From NCBI GenBank assembly GCA_030704615.1, contig CM060732.1, positions 680,001 to 744,000 of the forward strand: a stretch of DNA of 64,000 bases. Reading direction: 5' to 3'. The translations under genes were made by a program, and so were the position numbers. The first letter of the stretch is position 1, and each line of letters opens with the position of its first letter. Under the pieces are notes generated by a model, which was given only the letters and a program-made list of their open reading frames with translations, did no database searches and had not been told where the DNA came from. The stretch is from Takakia lepidozioides. Its lineage: Eukaryota; Streptophyta; Takakiopsida; Takakiales; Takakiaceae. Positions 35,092 through 45,541 of this stretch are shown here, in pieces.

Positions 35092-36500
35092 TGGTATCAG
35101 AGCCAAGTTACTTAGATCTTTTAGAGTGTTAAAAGAATGAGAGAGGAAAAACAGAAATGACTCAATTCAAAGCAACTGACCTTAGGAATGTAACCAAATT
35201 TGATAGTACATATTTTCATGTATGGAAACATCGAGTGAGGTTAATTCTGAAAGCCGAAAAGTTTTTCAATATGGTGGATGGAACGCTGGTAAGACCAATT
35301 ACTCCTCCACCAACTCCTGGATCATACATACGCCAGCCACAGGTGCTGGCAGTAAAAGGGAGTGGGACGAAAAAGATGCTCTCGTTCTCACACTAATAAC
35401 AAATTGCCTTGAAGACAATCAAGTGTCTCATGTAAGCTCTCTTGATAATTCAAAAGAGGTTTGGGATGAGTTGCCCAAGTTGTTTGAATCACAGGATGCA
35501 ATTACTAAGATGTACCTGCGTGATAAACTTGCCACACTAAAATGAGGGAGAACGAGAGCATGACAAAGCATATTCATGCCTTTCGATCATTACTGGAGCA
35601 ATTGTCAACGGCTGGATCACCTATCAATGATGAAGACAATGTGATATCTCTAATGAGGAGCATGCCTATAAGCTACAGAAGCTTTTTGGTGGCTCTGAGA
35701 GGGCGACCCAACATGACATTGCAGACCCTCATCATATACTTGCTGCAAGAAGAGACTCTTATGAAGAGCTTCGAAAGAAGATGATGGACCAACTTCTCAA
35801 ATAGTGAAAGTGGGGAAAAAGAAGATGCGATGCTTCTTTTGCAAAAAGCTTGGTCATATGCAGAAAGATTGTCGTAAACGACTTGTTGCTGAAGCGGGAA
35901 AACAAGGCAATACATCCAGTTCTTCACAATTGTTGTATGTTGCTGCTCTCATATCTAAAACAGAAACTGATAATTTATGGTTGGTTGATACTGGTGCAAC
36001 TGAGCACATGGCATTTGATTCTATTTGTGTATCTCTGACAATTCAGCCCACGAAATAATGGGTAAAGGGAATGTCTCAATTTTTCTACTTGATGGACAAA
36101 TTCAAGAAGTACATCATGTCCTTCATGTCCCCGTCCTGAGAAAACTACATATGGAGGAGAACTTACAATTAAAGGAGGGAGTTGCTTATTGTCCAAAAAT
36201 GGGCATTTACTTGCAACCTGCAAGATGGAAAATGACTTGTACAAGCTAGGGATCTCGAAAATGCCAAGCGAGGTTCATGCTAATGTTGTAAGCTCATATT
36301 CTGCCGCAAATCTGTGGACCAATGCAATCAGCCACACACACAGGATTCATGTACTTCATCACATTCATTGATGACTACTCAAGATACACCGTGATTTACC
36401 TTCTACGGAACAAATCACAAGCCTTCTCAACATTTCAAAAGCACAAGGCCATGGCTGAAAATCAAGTGGGAAACACAGGTCTTTGTCTAGAAGAATCATT
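35092..36500 (+). pseudogene. Ty1/copia gag-protease-integrase, frameshifted and 3'-truncated
   Basis: Follows the PBS at 35092. Gag runs through FDSTYFHVWKHRVRLILKAE, an adjacent frame with LDNSKEVWDELPKLFESQ and YLRDKLATLK, then SLLEQLSTAGSPINDED. A CCHC knuckle lies near 35830 (CFFCKKLGHMQKDC) and the protease near 35985 (LWLVDTGATEHM). The integrase core starts near 36340 (TFIDDYSRYTVIYLLRNKSQ). At least three frameshifts separate these pieces. The sequence breaks at about 36480, where it joins minus-strand copia gag sequence. No reverse transcriptase. Confidence 0.8.
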
Positions 36501-36592
36501 TCCATTCTAAACTTCCAGGACTGATAATTGGTTCCATTGAACCGATCTTCTACTCTTATATCTAATGCGTTTCCATGAGTAGAATTTGCCAT
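36365..36592 (-). pseudogene. Copia gag N-terminus, minus strand, copy 1
   Basis: Starts MANSTHGNALDIRVEDRFNG then NYQSWKFRMEMILLDKDL, nearly the same as the fragment at 39826-40044. It is cut after DKDL by junction with the plus-strand copia integrase. The primer-binding site (TGGTATCAGAGC on the minus strand, 36787-36776) lies 180 bp upstream. Confidence 0.75.
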
Positions 36593-36787
36593 TAGGTCTT
36601 TCTTTTCTCACTATTTAAGACTTTATACTTGACAGTCAGCAAACTCACAGACTTTATTGATCACTAGCCGTGGACCAAGTTGCTTTGGTTAAGAGTTCCC
36701 TTCGAATCACGTCCGCTGCCACCTCGTAGCACCTCCTCTATCTAGCATGAAACTGCAACCACCTTGTAGCAACCGGCTCTGATACCA

Positions 36788-37096
36788 TGTGAAAAACGTA
36801 GATAGAACAAAATGAGAATTGTATAGAAGCTCTCCACCCAACCATACAAGCATGCACAACAAGAACAACTTATATGTGGCTTCACCCCCGAGCTTCTTAT
36901 ATAGTTCTAGCTAAAAGCAATCACTACAGACTTGCCTTTTAGACCTACTTTTATTATATATGTTAAGTAGTCCCATATGGACTAGCTTTAACTTTAAGAC
37001 AAAAGCCTCTCTAAATAGAGAATTACTTTTAATGTCTGTAACTTTATCTACAAGTCAGGACGTTGTAGATTATCTCAGCGAGATAATCACGTAATC
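36788..37096 (-). mobile_element. Copia LTR between pol and gag (minus strand)
   Basis: Interval bounded by the end of a copia RNase H frame (37097) and a copia PBS (36787). The order on the minus strand is pol - LTR - PBS - gag, so one LTR serves as the 3' LTR of one element and the 5' LTR of the next. This is a tandem or recombined copia arrangement. The exact ends were not confirmed against a second LTR. Confidence 0.55.
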
Positions 37097-37471
37097 TCAA
37101 CCTTCCAATGTATTTGAAGACATTACACCAAGTTCAAGTGAACACTTGATGTGTTTTGGCTTTGGTAGGCTTTTTGTCAAAACATCTACAACCATGTCTT
37201 TTGTAGAACAATTTACCACTTCGATTTCTCCTTTGCCTACAACCTCCTGAACGTAATGATGTTGAACCTTAATGTGCTTAGTCCTCGAATGATATTTTGG
37301 GTGTTGACTTAATGCAATCACACTTCGATTGTCACAATATAGAGTTATAGGGTGTGGCTCTAGGTGCCCCAAATCTCCAAGTAGCTTCCGCAACCAAACA
37401 ACTTCATTTGTTGTTTGTGTAGCTGACATGTACTCGTCTTCTGTGATGAAAGAGCTGTTGGATAAATGCAT
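37097..37471 (-). pseudogene. Copia RNase H C-terminus
   Basis: Contains EDEYMSATQTTNEVVWLRKL, LYCDNRSVIALSQHPKYHSR, KHIKVQHHYVQEVVGKGEIE and MVVDVLTKSLPKPKH. This is the end of a copia RNase H, with the characteristic ADxLTK-type motif near the C-terminus. The reading frame is intact to its stop but lacks its upstream part. 37480-38550 is AT-rich and shows no gene. Confidence 0.85.
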
Positions 37472-38554
37472 GGTTGGGTGGGCTCAAAAGCGGCATATGT
37501 TGAGTCCATTGGGAGTATATGATTTTTTTCTTTGGACTATATGTTTTCAGTTTATTTTTAAACAAATAGATAGTAGTATACCTAATATTTTTAGTAAATA
37601 GTACCCCCGAAAGAAAATATTGTTTACTAGAAATTTTAATCTTTAATTTGAAAAAAACATTTAGACGTCAAAACTTAAAGTTTACCACCAATTGTCCATA
37701 TACCACCTGGCCATTCTAGATTATAGGTTTGTATGTCTTTTCAGTAAAAGATGGTACCCCAAAAACCCAAAACATAAGATGCTATGGACTAGAGCAAATC
37801 AACCTATTTTTTAGGTATATAGTAGTCCATAGCTCTCAATTCTTAAAGTAATTAGTCCATATAAACGTGGATTTGGGTTTGTTTCAAAAATACTTTGTTT
37901 TCATTTCTACCATTATATGAGTGTAGATCTGTTTTTTTTAGTCCATAAGATTTTATGCTGTAACATCTCCAGTCCACAACAATCATCTTTAAAAGTCCAT
38001 AGCTTTGTAACAAATTTTTTTTTTGCAATCTGACAATTGGTACATATTTCTATTGTAGTTAGAAACCTTACTCCAACCAAACTTATGTAAAATTCTGATT
38101 TGTTGGAAAAATGTAGTTGAAATCATGGATGGAGGTCACTACAGAAACTGCCATATTACACAATCTCTGAGCCACCCAACCATGCATCTACTTTGTTGAA
38201 GTTTTCGTTTGCTAAACCAAGACACCGCGCCATCCTCGGGGCTCTCCCCTATTTATACTCAAGGTCTTACATGCCAGAAATAGCAGAAATAGCCAAGACA
38301 TTTATGACATATTACAATAACTCTGAATAGAAATAATTTGAGCACCCCCACTCAACGAGTTGCCAATACACCAAATTGACAACTAATGCCTCAATTTATT
38401 TTTGATGAATTCAATAGAGCATGAACAGCTGGAGTCGTCAGGAGAACAAAATATCCTTGACGAGTTGTCAATATATATGATATGCCTTGTTGGGTGACCT
38501 ATATTTTAGAGAAAAACGATAACCATATTGTTTGCATTGTGGTTTGAGATGCAG

Positions 38555-38872
38555 TCATATGTGCTTAGTCTTTGGTAAGTTTTTTGTCAAAACATCAGCA
38601 ACCATGTCTTCTGTAGTGCAGTAGACCATTTTGACTTCTCCTTTATAATTCCCAACCGCACTATGATAAGGAATAATCCTCATATCCTTCTCTTCTCCCC
38701 TAGTCATAGGTGTCATGTCATTTGAGAGTTTCAAACTAGCTTTGAGAGGAGTTGCAACCGCCTTACTTAATTCCAACTTGAACCTTTGAAGTATGGTCTG
38801 AATATACTGGTGTTGATGCATATGTACACTGTATCCGAACTCTGTTAATTTTGTATACAAAGGCAGAACTGA
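38555..38872 (-). pseudogene. Copia RT/RNase H junction fragment
   Basis: Reads GYSVHMHQHQYIQTILQRF, then TPLKASLKLSNDM, and jumps by deletion to MVADVLTKNLPKTKHI at the end of RNase H. The middle of the domain is deleted. Confidence 0.75.
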
Positions 38873-38981
38873 ATCTCACCCATATCAGTCATCGCAAACT
38901 TTGAATTTAGTAGAGTTTTGGTTTGTGGTAGTAAACCTTGACGATCACTAGTAACAATAATTCTGTCATCCACATATATTG

Positions 38982-39302
38982 CTATGACCACAAATAAACC
39001 TCGTCTTCATCATTTGAGTATGCAATACTCATTTCAAATTTTATCTTCACAAAATAAACATCCATCCTTGCATACCAAGCACCTGGACTTTGTTTGAGCC
39101 CATATAAACTCTTGTGTAGTTTGTACACGAAATTCCTTCCTTGAGTATATCCTTCAAGTTGTCTCATATAAATCTCTTCCTTGAGGTCACCATTCAAAAA
39201 TGTTGTCTTCACATCCATTTGACTCAACCTCATAATGATACTCAGCTGATAGGGCCTCCGTTGATAAAATAACAATTGTAGCCTTGCTTCTTGGTGCACC
39301 AT
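38982..39302 (-). pseudogene. Copia reverse transcriptase fragment
   Basis: Carries QMDVKTTFLNGDLKEEIYMR, a block-A variant (DVKTAFLNG in intact copies), then KLHKSLYGLKQSPGAWYARM. It is followed on the plus-strand side by the VIAIYVDD-like region near 38960-38985, out of frame. Confidence 0.8.
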
Positions 39303-39573
39303 TTGTTAGCATAAATACATAACCGTATTTAGAATGGCGGCCATCAACATTACTAGTACTAGTCCAATCTGCATCATAGGATCCAATATAGATCTTTATG
39401 CCCTTGCGACCAATATCTAAAATACCATTTTGAACCTTCTTGGTCCAAACGAACATTATCAATGTTCTTTCTCGAACTATGATTCTCAAACATAGACCAT
39501 AGTCTAGTGTGCCCTTGAGATAACGAAAAATCCGTTTTACTGCAATCCAATGGAGTTGCCCAGGGTTAGTCAC
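39187..39573 (-). pseudogene. Copia RNase H fragment placed before RT (scrambled order)
   Basis: GQLHWIAVKRIFRYLKGTLD, YDADWTSTSNVDGRHSKYGY and STEALSAEYH are the N-terminal half of copia RNase H. In an intact element this lies after reverse transcriptase. Here it lies before the RT fragment on the same strand, so the element was internally rearranged. Confidence 0.8.
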
Positions 39574-39825
39574 AAATTAGCTCATAACCCCTATTAATTG
39601 TGCAATATCTTGCTTTTGTACGTCCATTGCACATATGAGATTTTCCACAATATTATAATAAAGAATAGCTCTCATTATTTCCAAGTCTGCAACACTGTTA
39701 GGATTTATCCCATTAAAGAGTTTACAATCTGGAACAAATAGAGGTTACACTGACATATTTTCAGCTTTACCGTAACATCTCAAAATATCTTCCAATGACT
39801 AGATTCATCTGATTGTCTCTCAAGC

Positions 39826-40044
39826 TCATAATGAGGTTAGCCCTAGCCTTTTGATCTTTTCTGTCCCATAAACCTTGGCAACCGCATCGTTAGGTCTTAC
39901 ATGTGACCCATCAATAACTCCCCACAGGTCTTTATCAAGAAGAATCATCTCCATTCTAAACTTCCAGGACTGGTAATTGGTTCCAATATTGAACTGATCT
40001 TCTACTCTTATATCTAATGCGTTTCCATGAGCAGAATTTGCCAT
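39826..40044 (-). pseudogene. Copia gag N-terminus, minus strand, copy 2
   Basis: MANSAHGNALDIRVEDQF, then NYQSWKFRMEMILLDKDLWG and VIDGSHVRPNDAV, is a longer copy of the gag start at 36592. It shows the standard copia gag beginning. A second copy this close points to a duplicated or tandem copia. Confidence 0.75.
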
Positions 40045-40093
40045 TAGGTCTTTCCTTTCTCACTACCTAAGACTCTGACCGACAAAAGCATAG

Positions 40094-40477
40094 CCCTCCT
40101 CAAATCTCCAGTTACCATTCGCCCCAAACTCTCCCTTATTCAATCGGTACTCAAACCACTCTCCCTCCCAAATCGATAAGCATATTATCAATGACCCCGG
40201 TCGACTAGGACTTATATATTGGGGTCTCCTCCAATTCCTAGCTAATAAGTACAACGGCCTCTACTCCCTGCCTACCCTTCACCCCCAATCTTGCCGCCAC
40301 TCTCCTACCGCTAGAACTCTATACATCCTACGCCAAATGAACATCAGCATACAAACTGATCTCCCGGGCTACCCTAATACCATCTCCCCCCTTGAACAAG
40401 CATGGCTCAACAGTCCATCTCTCTCCGAATTCGAAGATCTCCACCCCCGCCAAAAAACACCCATATTAGCCTTGTAG
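40094..40477 (+). other. Unidentified 128-codon open frame lacking a start codon
   Basis: Open in one plus frame between stops at 40091 and 40475, with protein-like composition (HIINDPGRLGLIYWGLLQFL, TLYILRQMNISIQTDLPGY). I recognise no domain. Its position between copia gag and the HIBADH-derived duplicate suggests a transposon remnant. Confidence 0.3.
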
Positions 40478-40488
40478 AACGTCCAACT

Positions 40489-41330
40489 GCAAATCTTTGC
40501 CTAGCAAGCTGTGAGGGAGCAGGAATATAATCAGATTTAACTCAGAATAAGAAAACCCAGCCTAGTCATAAATCATTGATTGCGCTGTTCTTTCTAGGTC
40601 TCCATGTATTGCTAAGGAATATGGTCAATTAGCCTACTCCCAAGATTGTATGTTTATCCTCCACAGCAGACGATCCATAAGCGCTTTGAATCCCCATGGA
40701 TGTTATAAAGTTTCTTTCTCTCTTTACATTCCTCTCACTTGCTGAGCATTCATTCCACACAACTATGTTCCCTTTCATAGTGCAGGGTGTTGATATATTT
40801 AATGGGTGATGTGGAGGAAAGGTACATGGTCTTGTGCAAAAAGGATCAAGGGGACATGGACTTCTCAAGCATTTGCAGCCATTACTACAAGGGAGCACCC
40901 AAACAGGTGGCTACGGATATCACACCAGAAGCTTCATGAGCTGGGTGCAGAGGGGTGAATTTCATGCTATACAACTCATTCCGCGAGGGAGTTTCTCATG
41001 AAAAAGGGAGAGTATCCCGTGGAATTGTTGAATGTACTGTAGTGACATTTCATACACTGATGTGAAAGAAGTCTTAAGCTAGGCAAAGAGATACATGAGA
41101 AATGTGCACCCTCTGAGGTTTTATTGGGTTCCCATCAATGTTAATGCCATATAAGTTGCTTCTAGCTAGAGATGTTGTGTGGTCAGGTGGTGGTTGCAGA
41201 GTTGTTGTGTAAGAACCTGAGAGAGAGTTGTCCTAGCAAGAATATCCTTTGATCAAAAGCTGGCTAAGCTGATCATTGCACTAGCATCTGGACCTCATGT
41301 GGATATTCCATGTTGGGTCTTCCCCTTGTC
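40489..41330 (+). repeat. Inverted copy of the HIBADH 3' end (intron 9, exon 10, 3' flank)
   Basis: Reverse-complement relative of 10165-10935, about 30 kb away. It includes the intron block GCTTGCTAGGCAAAGATTTG (inverted), the last exon and the 3' flank down to the GGGTCTTCCCC block. One insertion of about 35 bp lies near 41270. Intronic sequence is present, so this is a DNA duplication. Confidence 0.85.
40822..40939 (+). pseudogene. Duplicate of HIBADH exon 10 with open frame kept
   Basis: 118 nt, the same length as exon 10 (10480-10597), with the AAAG acceptor preserved and the TGA at 40937-40939. It reads MVLCKKDQGDMDFSSICSHY then YKGAPKQVATDITPEAS. Differences from the gene are substitutions only. 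No upstream HIBADH exons accompany it, so it cannot make an enzyme by itself. Confidence 0.8.
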
Positions 41331-41634
41331 AGGTTAAATAAGCACAGTGTGAAAACAGCTAGAATAAAACTAGTTATTTGTATTTAACACTTGGATTTAG
41401 GTCAAGTGTTAAATCAGGTGTCAAGTTTAGTTTGACACCTGGTCCGTCTTATCTTCACGAGAGCGGCAGTCGCGCAGCTCATCTCTCTCGAGTTGAGCCT
41501 GCGCGACCGAGCTCCTTCATGCGTTTAGATTTGAGTGTGTTTATGATGGGAGTGTAGGTTGTTGTGGGGTGGAGTCCCCATAGCTTGGGGTGCCCTTGGC
41601 TCGACTTCTGTTTTAAAGAGTGATAGCGATGGAT

Positions 41635-42078
41635 TCATGTTGTTTCTGGTGTGAGCAGTGTGTTTTCTAGTTTTCTTATCACTCGAGAGAGATCTTGGAA
41701 CAGTCCCTTCCACGCCATGAATGGGGTGAATAGCTGTGGATTGCGCATCTGCTGCAAATCACACCAGCTGTCGAACTCCTGGATAAAGTCATCCAACTCG
41801 ATTGTGCCCACAGCTCCAGAGTACCTACGAGGTCCCTTGGTAGCTCCATACATCTCCTCCATGTCGTCCCACAACAATGACGAATGAAAGTGCACATCTG
41901 TTGATGAAGCCTTCGAGTCTGTGTCTGACTCTACAGTAATTGAGGGTGGCGGTGAAGGTGGTCTGAACCGAATACCTCGTCTTGTGAACCCACTCTCATT
42001 GTTACTGCCTGTAGCCGTACTCCCCTCAAAACCCTTGGGTAACTCCGTAATGACACTCACAATGTGCACCTCCTCCAC
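41635..42078 (-). pseudogene. Gypsy-type gag N-terminal fragment, opposite strand to the DNMT element
   Basis: Minus-strand frame with FRPPSPPPSITVESDTDSKA, then TIELDDFIQEFDSWCDLQQM and PQLFTPFMAWKGLFQ, the typical start of a gypsy gag capsid. After GLFQ the similarity ends. The apparent first codon is GTG, so the true N-terminus is unresolved. It faces away from the gypsy pol at 43.4-48.4 kb. It may be the inverted 5' end of the same family. Confidence 0.55.
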
Positions 42079-42543
42079 GTGACACTATAAGGCTCTAGTA
42101 CTAATCTAATAGTGACACGGGTGGGCACCTGTTGCAGTTTAAGGGTCATATCCCAATGGCTCAGGGCACCTGCACCTGCATCCACCGCAAGAACTCCTAT
42201 GGTTGGCTGGTCATCAACCCAGCCTCACCATAGAAGAAACACTGGTGGTCTTGCTGGTCATCACTCCAGCCTCACCACCGACAGCATACTCTAGGAATGA
42301 CCGGTGATCAAATCCGGCCTAATCCCTATGAAAGCAAGCGCCCACACAAAACCAACATGGCGCACAGTCAAGCATGCAGGTGTTGGGGGGGATCCAAACA
42401 CAAGAAAACAAAACATCAACACCCCCACACCAAAATCCAGCTGCAATGCTGATCCTGCAAAATAGCCCAGCCCAAAACCCCGGACTGACTGGCCTCCACC
42501 AAGAGAGGCTTTGGCAACTACAAGTACAAGGTAATGAAAATAG

Positions 42544-43455
42544 TACAGAGATGGCAAAAGGCCGGCACAAGCACAGCCTGCACAGTTGCAGTGTGGGCAT
42601 TGTGGCAAGTATGGGCATGGAGATGCCCAATGTTATGACTTGCATCCTGAGTTGCGCCCAGGCCAGTTCCAAGGGAACAATGGTGGCCGGGGGCGAGGTG
42701 GACCAGCCCAAAGAGGACGAGGTGGTCGGGCACGAGGTGCAGGCCAAGGGTAAGCTCCACATGGCCAAGGACGCGGAGGTCAGGGTGTTGACCAAGGCAT
42801 GGCCAATCGGCTTCAGCAGCTAGAGCAGAGGCTCGCTGCCATGGCTATAGCTCAGGCGGTACCGGCTCCCAGGCGGGATGGTCCACCTCCTGCTCCTGAG
42901 GGAGGAGATATGGGAGGCATGGGATTCATGTGCGGAGCAGCACTACCACTAGAGCAGGTGGAGTCTGCTGCAGCCGTGACTCGAGGAGCAGCACGAGTTC
43001 CTGAGCCACGAGGTGCAGAGGTGGAGTTGGATCCACAACGTGGGGAGGCAAGCCGTCAGGCAAGGTTGCCTCAGTCGTTCACCTTGGCGGAGACAGTGTC
43101 AACGCCATCCATGGCACCTAGTTCTCGCCCGACTGTTACCGAGGTGGACATTACTATGTCATTGGGGAGAGCTACATGTGCAGCACTGACACCTGCCACC
43201 AAGGCTAGTGCAGCCGGTGTGTTGTTGGGGGCAGCCACCTCTGTGTGTCAAGCCCCACTGTTCTCGGCAACCATGATTGCGACGCCGGGAGTGAGACCAG
43301 CTACAGTGTTCAGACTAGCGGCAACACTCTGTGAGAGTGGGGAGGTCACTTCATCTTCTGCGGAGTTAGTGGAAGGTGTAGTGGCAGAGGGATCCTCGGA
43401 TTTGAGGGTCAAGACTGCCACGGCAGCGCCCTGGCAAGCTGCAGCTGCCAGCTAG
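42544..43455 (+). pseudogene. Gag C-terminus: CCHC knuckle, RGG-rich region, Ala/Pro-rich linker
   Basis: The frame opens after a TAG at 42541. CGHCGKYGHGDAQC at 42592-42633 is a perfect CX2CX4HX4C knuckle, followed by an RG-rich RNA-binding stretch (GRGRGGPAQRGRGGRARG). A TAA at 42751-42753 interrupts the frame. The same frame resumes at once with APHGQGRGGQGVDQG, so the stop is probably a mutated CAA. It then runs through a long Ala/Pro/Thr-rich linker to TAG at 43453. The protease lies in the +1 frame, open from 43406, so the two overlap by 50 bp. This could be a programmed +1 shift or a simple indel. Confidence 0.65.
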
Positions 43456-45535
43456 GCCAGCCTTTGAGCGCACCACGGTGACACCTGGAATTGTCTTGTT
43501 AGACAACCAGGGAGACATTTTCACTTTGAGTGGACCGGCAGGCAAGAAGTACCGGCCACTGCGGGTCTTGTTGGACTCGGGAGCCCAGCCACTGATGTTG
43601 GGCAGAGCTGCTATTGCAGGTTTGGGCCTCATGGAGGCGGATATGGAGCCTTGTCCTTTCCAGATACAGACATCTCTGGGAGGATCAGAGCAGGCGCGGG
43701 GCATGACATGGCATCAGTTGGCTATTAGACTGCAGCCGGATCATCATGTAGATGGCTCAGTGATGCGAGCCAAAACCATTGTGACAGACGCGGTCTCTTA
43801 CGATGTCCTCATTGGTGGGGCAGTGTTATACCCCATGGGCTTCAACCTGGACTTTTGGGAGGAGTCAGCATCCTACAGGCCTGGATGGCAGTCAGGCGAT
43901 GGTCGCCGTGCACAGCTCCCTGTGACATTCATTGGGGGTATAGCGGCTGCCCAGCGGGGCAAGATGCCAACACTAGCCGCCTTTACAGCTGCAGTTAGTT
44001 GGCCTGGAGAGTTGCTGGAAGGCAATGCCCATGCAGAGGATGTGCCACCTCCAGCAGAGCAGGATGACATGCATGGTATGGCGGAGTTGCCTGCCATGGT
44101 TGCTCACACTCCATTGTGGGGTACGAGCAAGGATTTGCAGCAGGTTGCTGATCGACGGGTGCAACAAGCTTGGGTAGAGGCTTTTGTTCCGTCAGGAGAG
44201 GAGGAGAGTGCGGGTATTGCACCAGGACCACCTCAGTTGTCACCATTGGATACCACACCTATTGTGTGGCAGTATCCGGATGAAGGCATTTGCCTTCTGG
44301 ACTTGTTTGGCGGGATCAGCACTGGATTGGCTGCAGTGCTGCAGGCAGGTGTACGAGTTCGACGTTACCTGTATGTGGAGAGGGATGAGACTGCACGACG
44401 CGTCTCACTGCGCCATGTTGCTCAGATGGTGCAGCAGCACCCTGAGTTGTTGCCGGTGTCTGCAGTTCGTGGATATCAGCAGGCCTTGCCAGCAGACATT
44501 GCGTTGCTGGGGGCGCAGAATTTGGAGCGGGTTGGCTCCATTGATCTGGTAGTGGCAGGTTGGCCTTGCCAAGGGCATTCATCAGCCGGGCATGGCAATG
44601 GATTGCGAGACTCGAGGACGGGTCTGTTTTGGGAGATGGTGCGGATTTTGCGCCACTTGCAGCTTCATCAAGCTGTATCGCCAGCATACATCTTGGAGAA
44701 TGTGCCACTCATGGGCGATTCTCGGGCCAGGATGATGGCCAGTGTGCATCAAGTCCGATCATGGCTTGGGTCAGCAGTGCTGCTGGATGCAGCTGCAGTG
44801 GGATCACGGGCTCATCGTCTACGGCTATGGTGGACTAACTTGATGCCACCCGCACTGCTCAAGCGTGCATTTGATGGGGTGCAGCGGCCAGCACACCTCA
44901 CCGTGGATGGCATTTTGGACACAGGGAGGCAATCTCAACGTGTGAGACACGATGACCGTTCGCCTTTGGCAGTGGTCAACAGGGTGGGTCAACCACGAGC
45001 AGCATTATCTACACTGCTCAGCTTCCCAGGATCCCATGCTTTTCGGGATGGTGGACCTGGCCTCCTGTGGGATGCTCAGTTGCAGCAGTTAGTGGAGCCT
45101 AATGTCGACGAGCGAGAGCGGGCTATGGGATTTTCCACTGGGACCACGGCGGTGCCTTCTCTTTCTGAGGCATCACGGCGTCAGGTGTTGGGGCAAGCAA
45201 TGGATCTCAATTGCTTGACCTGGATTATCAGCTTGGCTATGGCTGAGCAACGTAGAGTGCGGAGTGCACTTCCCTTGATGGTCTCTCTACCTACCGAGAC
45301 GGTACAGGCAGCGAGTGGGGGCGAGCCGATGAGGACCACGGGGTGTAGACATCTATGGCACACGTGGGAGGTGCTCGAGGTTCAGAGGGAGTTGACAGCC
45401 AAGGCAGCTGTGATGGATGAGGTTGGGGATTCTTCTCGGGATGAGGAGGTTCTAAATGATGAGATGATGGGGCAGGATGAGGCCTTGTCATTGACTGAGC
45501 AGGAAGGGAGTACTGCTCAAAAGGTTGCAGCATAG
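43406..45535 (+). CDS. Pol part 1: aspartic protease fused to a C5-cytosine DNA methyltransferase
   Basis: Counting from the GTG at 43478, residues 27-45 are the protease active site (LRVLLDSGAQPLMLG), with the YDVLIGG flap-side motif at 109-114. From 270 to 590 lies a cytosine-5 methyltransferase with motifs in the standard linear order. Motif I is LLDLFGGIS (273-281, SAM binding). Motif IV is GWPCQG (catalytic Cys364, TGC at 44567-44569). Motif VI is LENV (406-409). SRAHRLRLWWTN (443-454) sits at motif VIII. ERAMGFSTG (547-555) and RRQVLGQAMDL (567-577) form IX/X. No key residue is missing, so it could methylate DNA. The frame ends at TAG 45533-45535 but continues in phase into reverse transcriptase. 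The linear motif order sets it apart from plant DRM enzymes, whose motifs are permuted. Confidence 0.9.
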   Translation, partial: GSRLPRQRPGKLQLPARPAFERTTVTPGIVLLDNQGDIFTLSGPAGKKYRPLRVLLDSGAQPLMLGRAAIAGLGLMEADMEPCPFQIQTSLGGSEQARGMTWHQLAIRLQPDHHVDGSVMRAKTIVTDAVSYDVLIGGAVLYPMGFNLDFWEESASYRPGWQSGDGRRAQLPVTFIGGIAAAQRGKMPTLAAFTAAVSWPGELLEGNAHAEDVPPPAEQDDMHGMAELPAMVAHTPLWGTSKDLQQVADRRVQQAWVEAFVPSGEEESAGIAPGPPQLSPLDTTPIVWQYPDEGICLLDLFGGISTGLAAVLQAGVRVRRYLYVERDETARRVSLRHVAQMVQQHPELLPVSAVRGYQQALPADIALLGAQNLERVGSIDLVVAGWPCQGHSSAGHGNGLRDSRTGLFWEMVRILRHLQLHQAVSPAYILENVPLMGDSRARMMASVHQVRSWLGSAVLLDAAAVGSRAHRLRLWWTNLMPPALLKRAFDGVQRPAHLTVDGILDTGRQSQRVRHDDRSPLAVVNRVGQPRAALSTLLSFPGSHAFRDGGPGLLWDAQLQQLVEPNVDERERAMGFSTGTTAVPSLSEASRRQVLGQAMDLNCLTWIISLAMAEQRRVRSALPLMVSLPTETVQAASGGEPMRTTGCRHLWHTWEVLEVQRELTAKAAVMDEVGDSSRDEEVLNDEMMGQDEALSLTEQEGSTAQKVAA

Positions 45536-45541
45536 CAACCA
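45533..45541 (+). promoter_or_regulatory. Leaky stop context TAG-CAACCA between MTase and RT
   Basis: The stop codon TAG is followed by CAACCA, which fits CARYYA, the readthrough signal first defined at the tobacco mosaic virus replicase stop. Frames before and after are the same. If functional, it would make protease-MTase in excess over the RT-integrase fusion. A CAG-to-TAG mutation is the simpler alternative. Confidence 0.4.

Noticed and set aside
42085-42098. Degenerate primer-binding site (TAGTACTAGAGC on the minus strand) for the minus-strand gag
   Set aside because: Nine of twelve matches to the tRNA-Met site but only about ten bases from the gag frame and no LTR recognised beside it.
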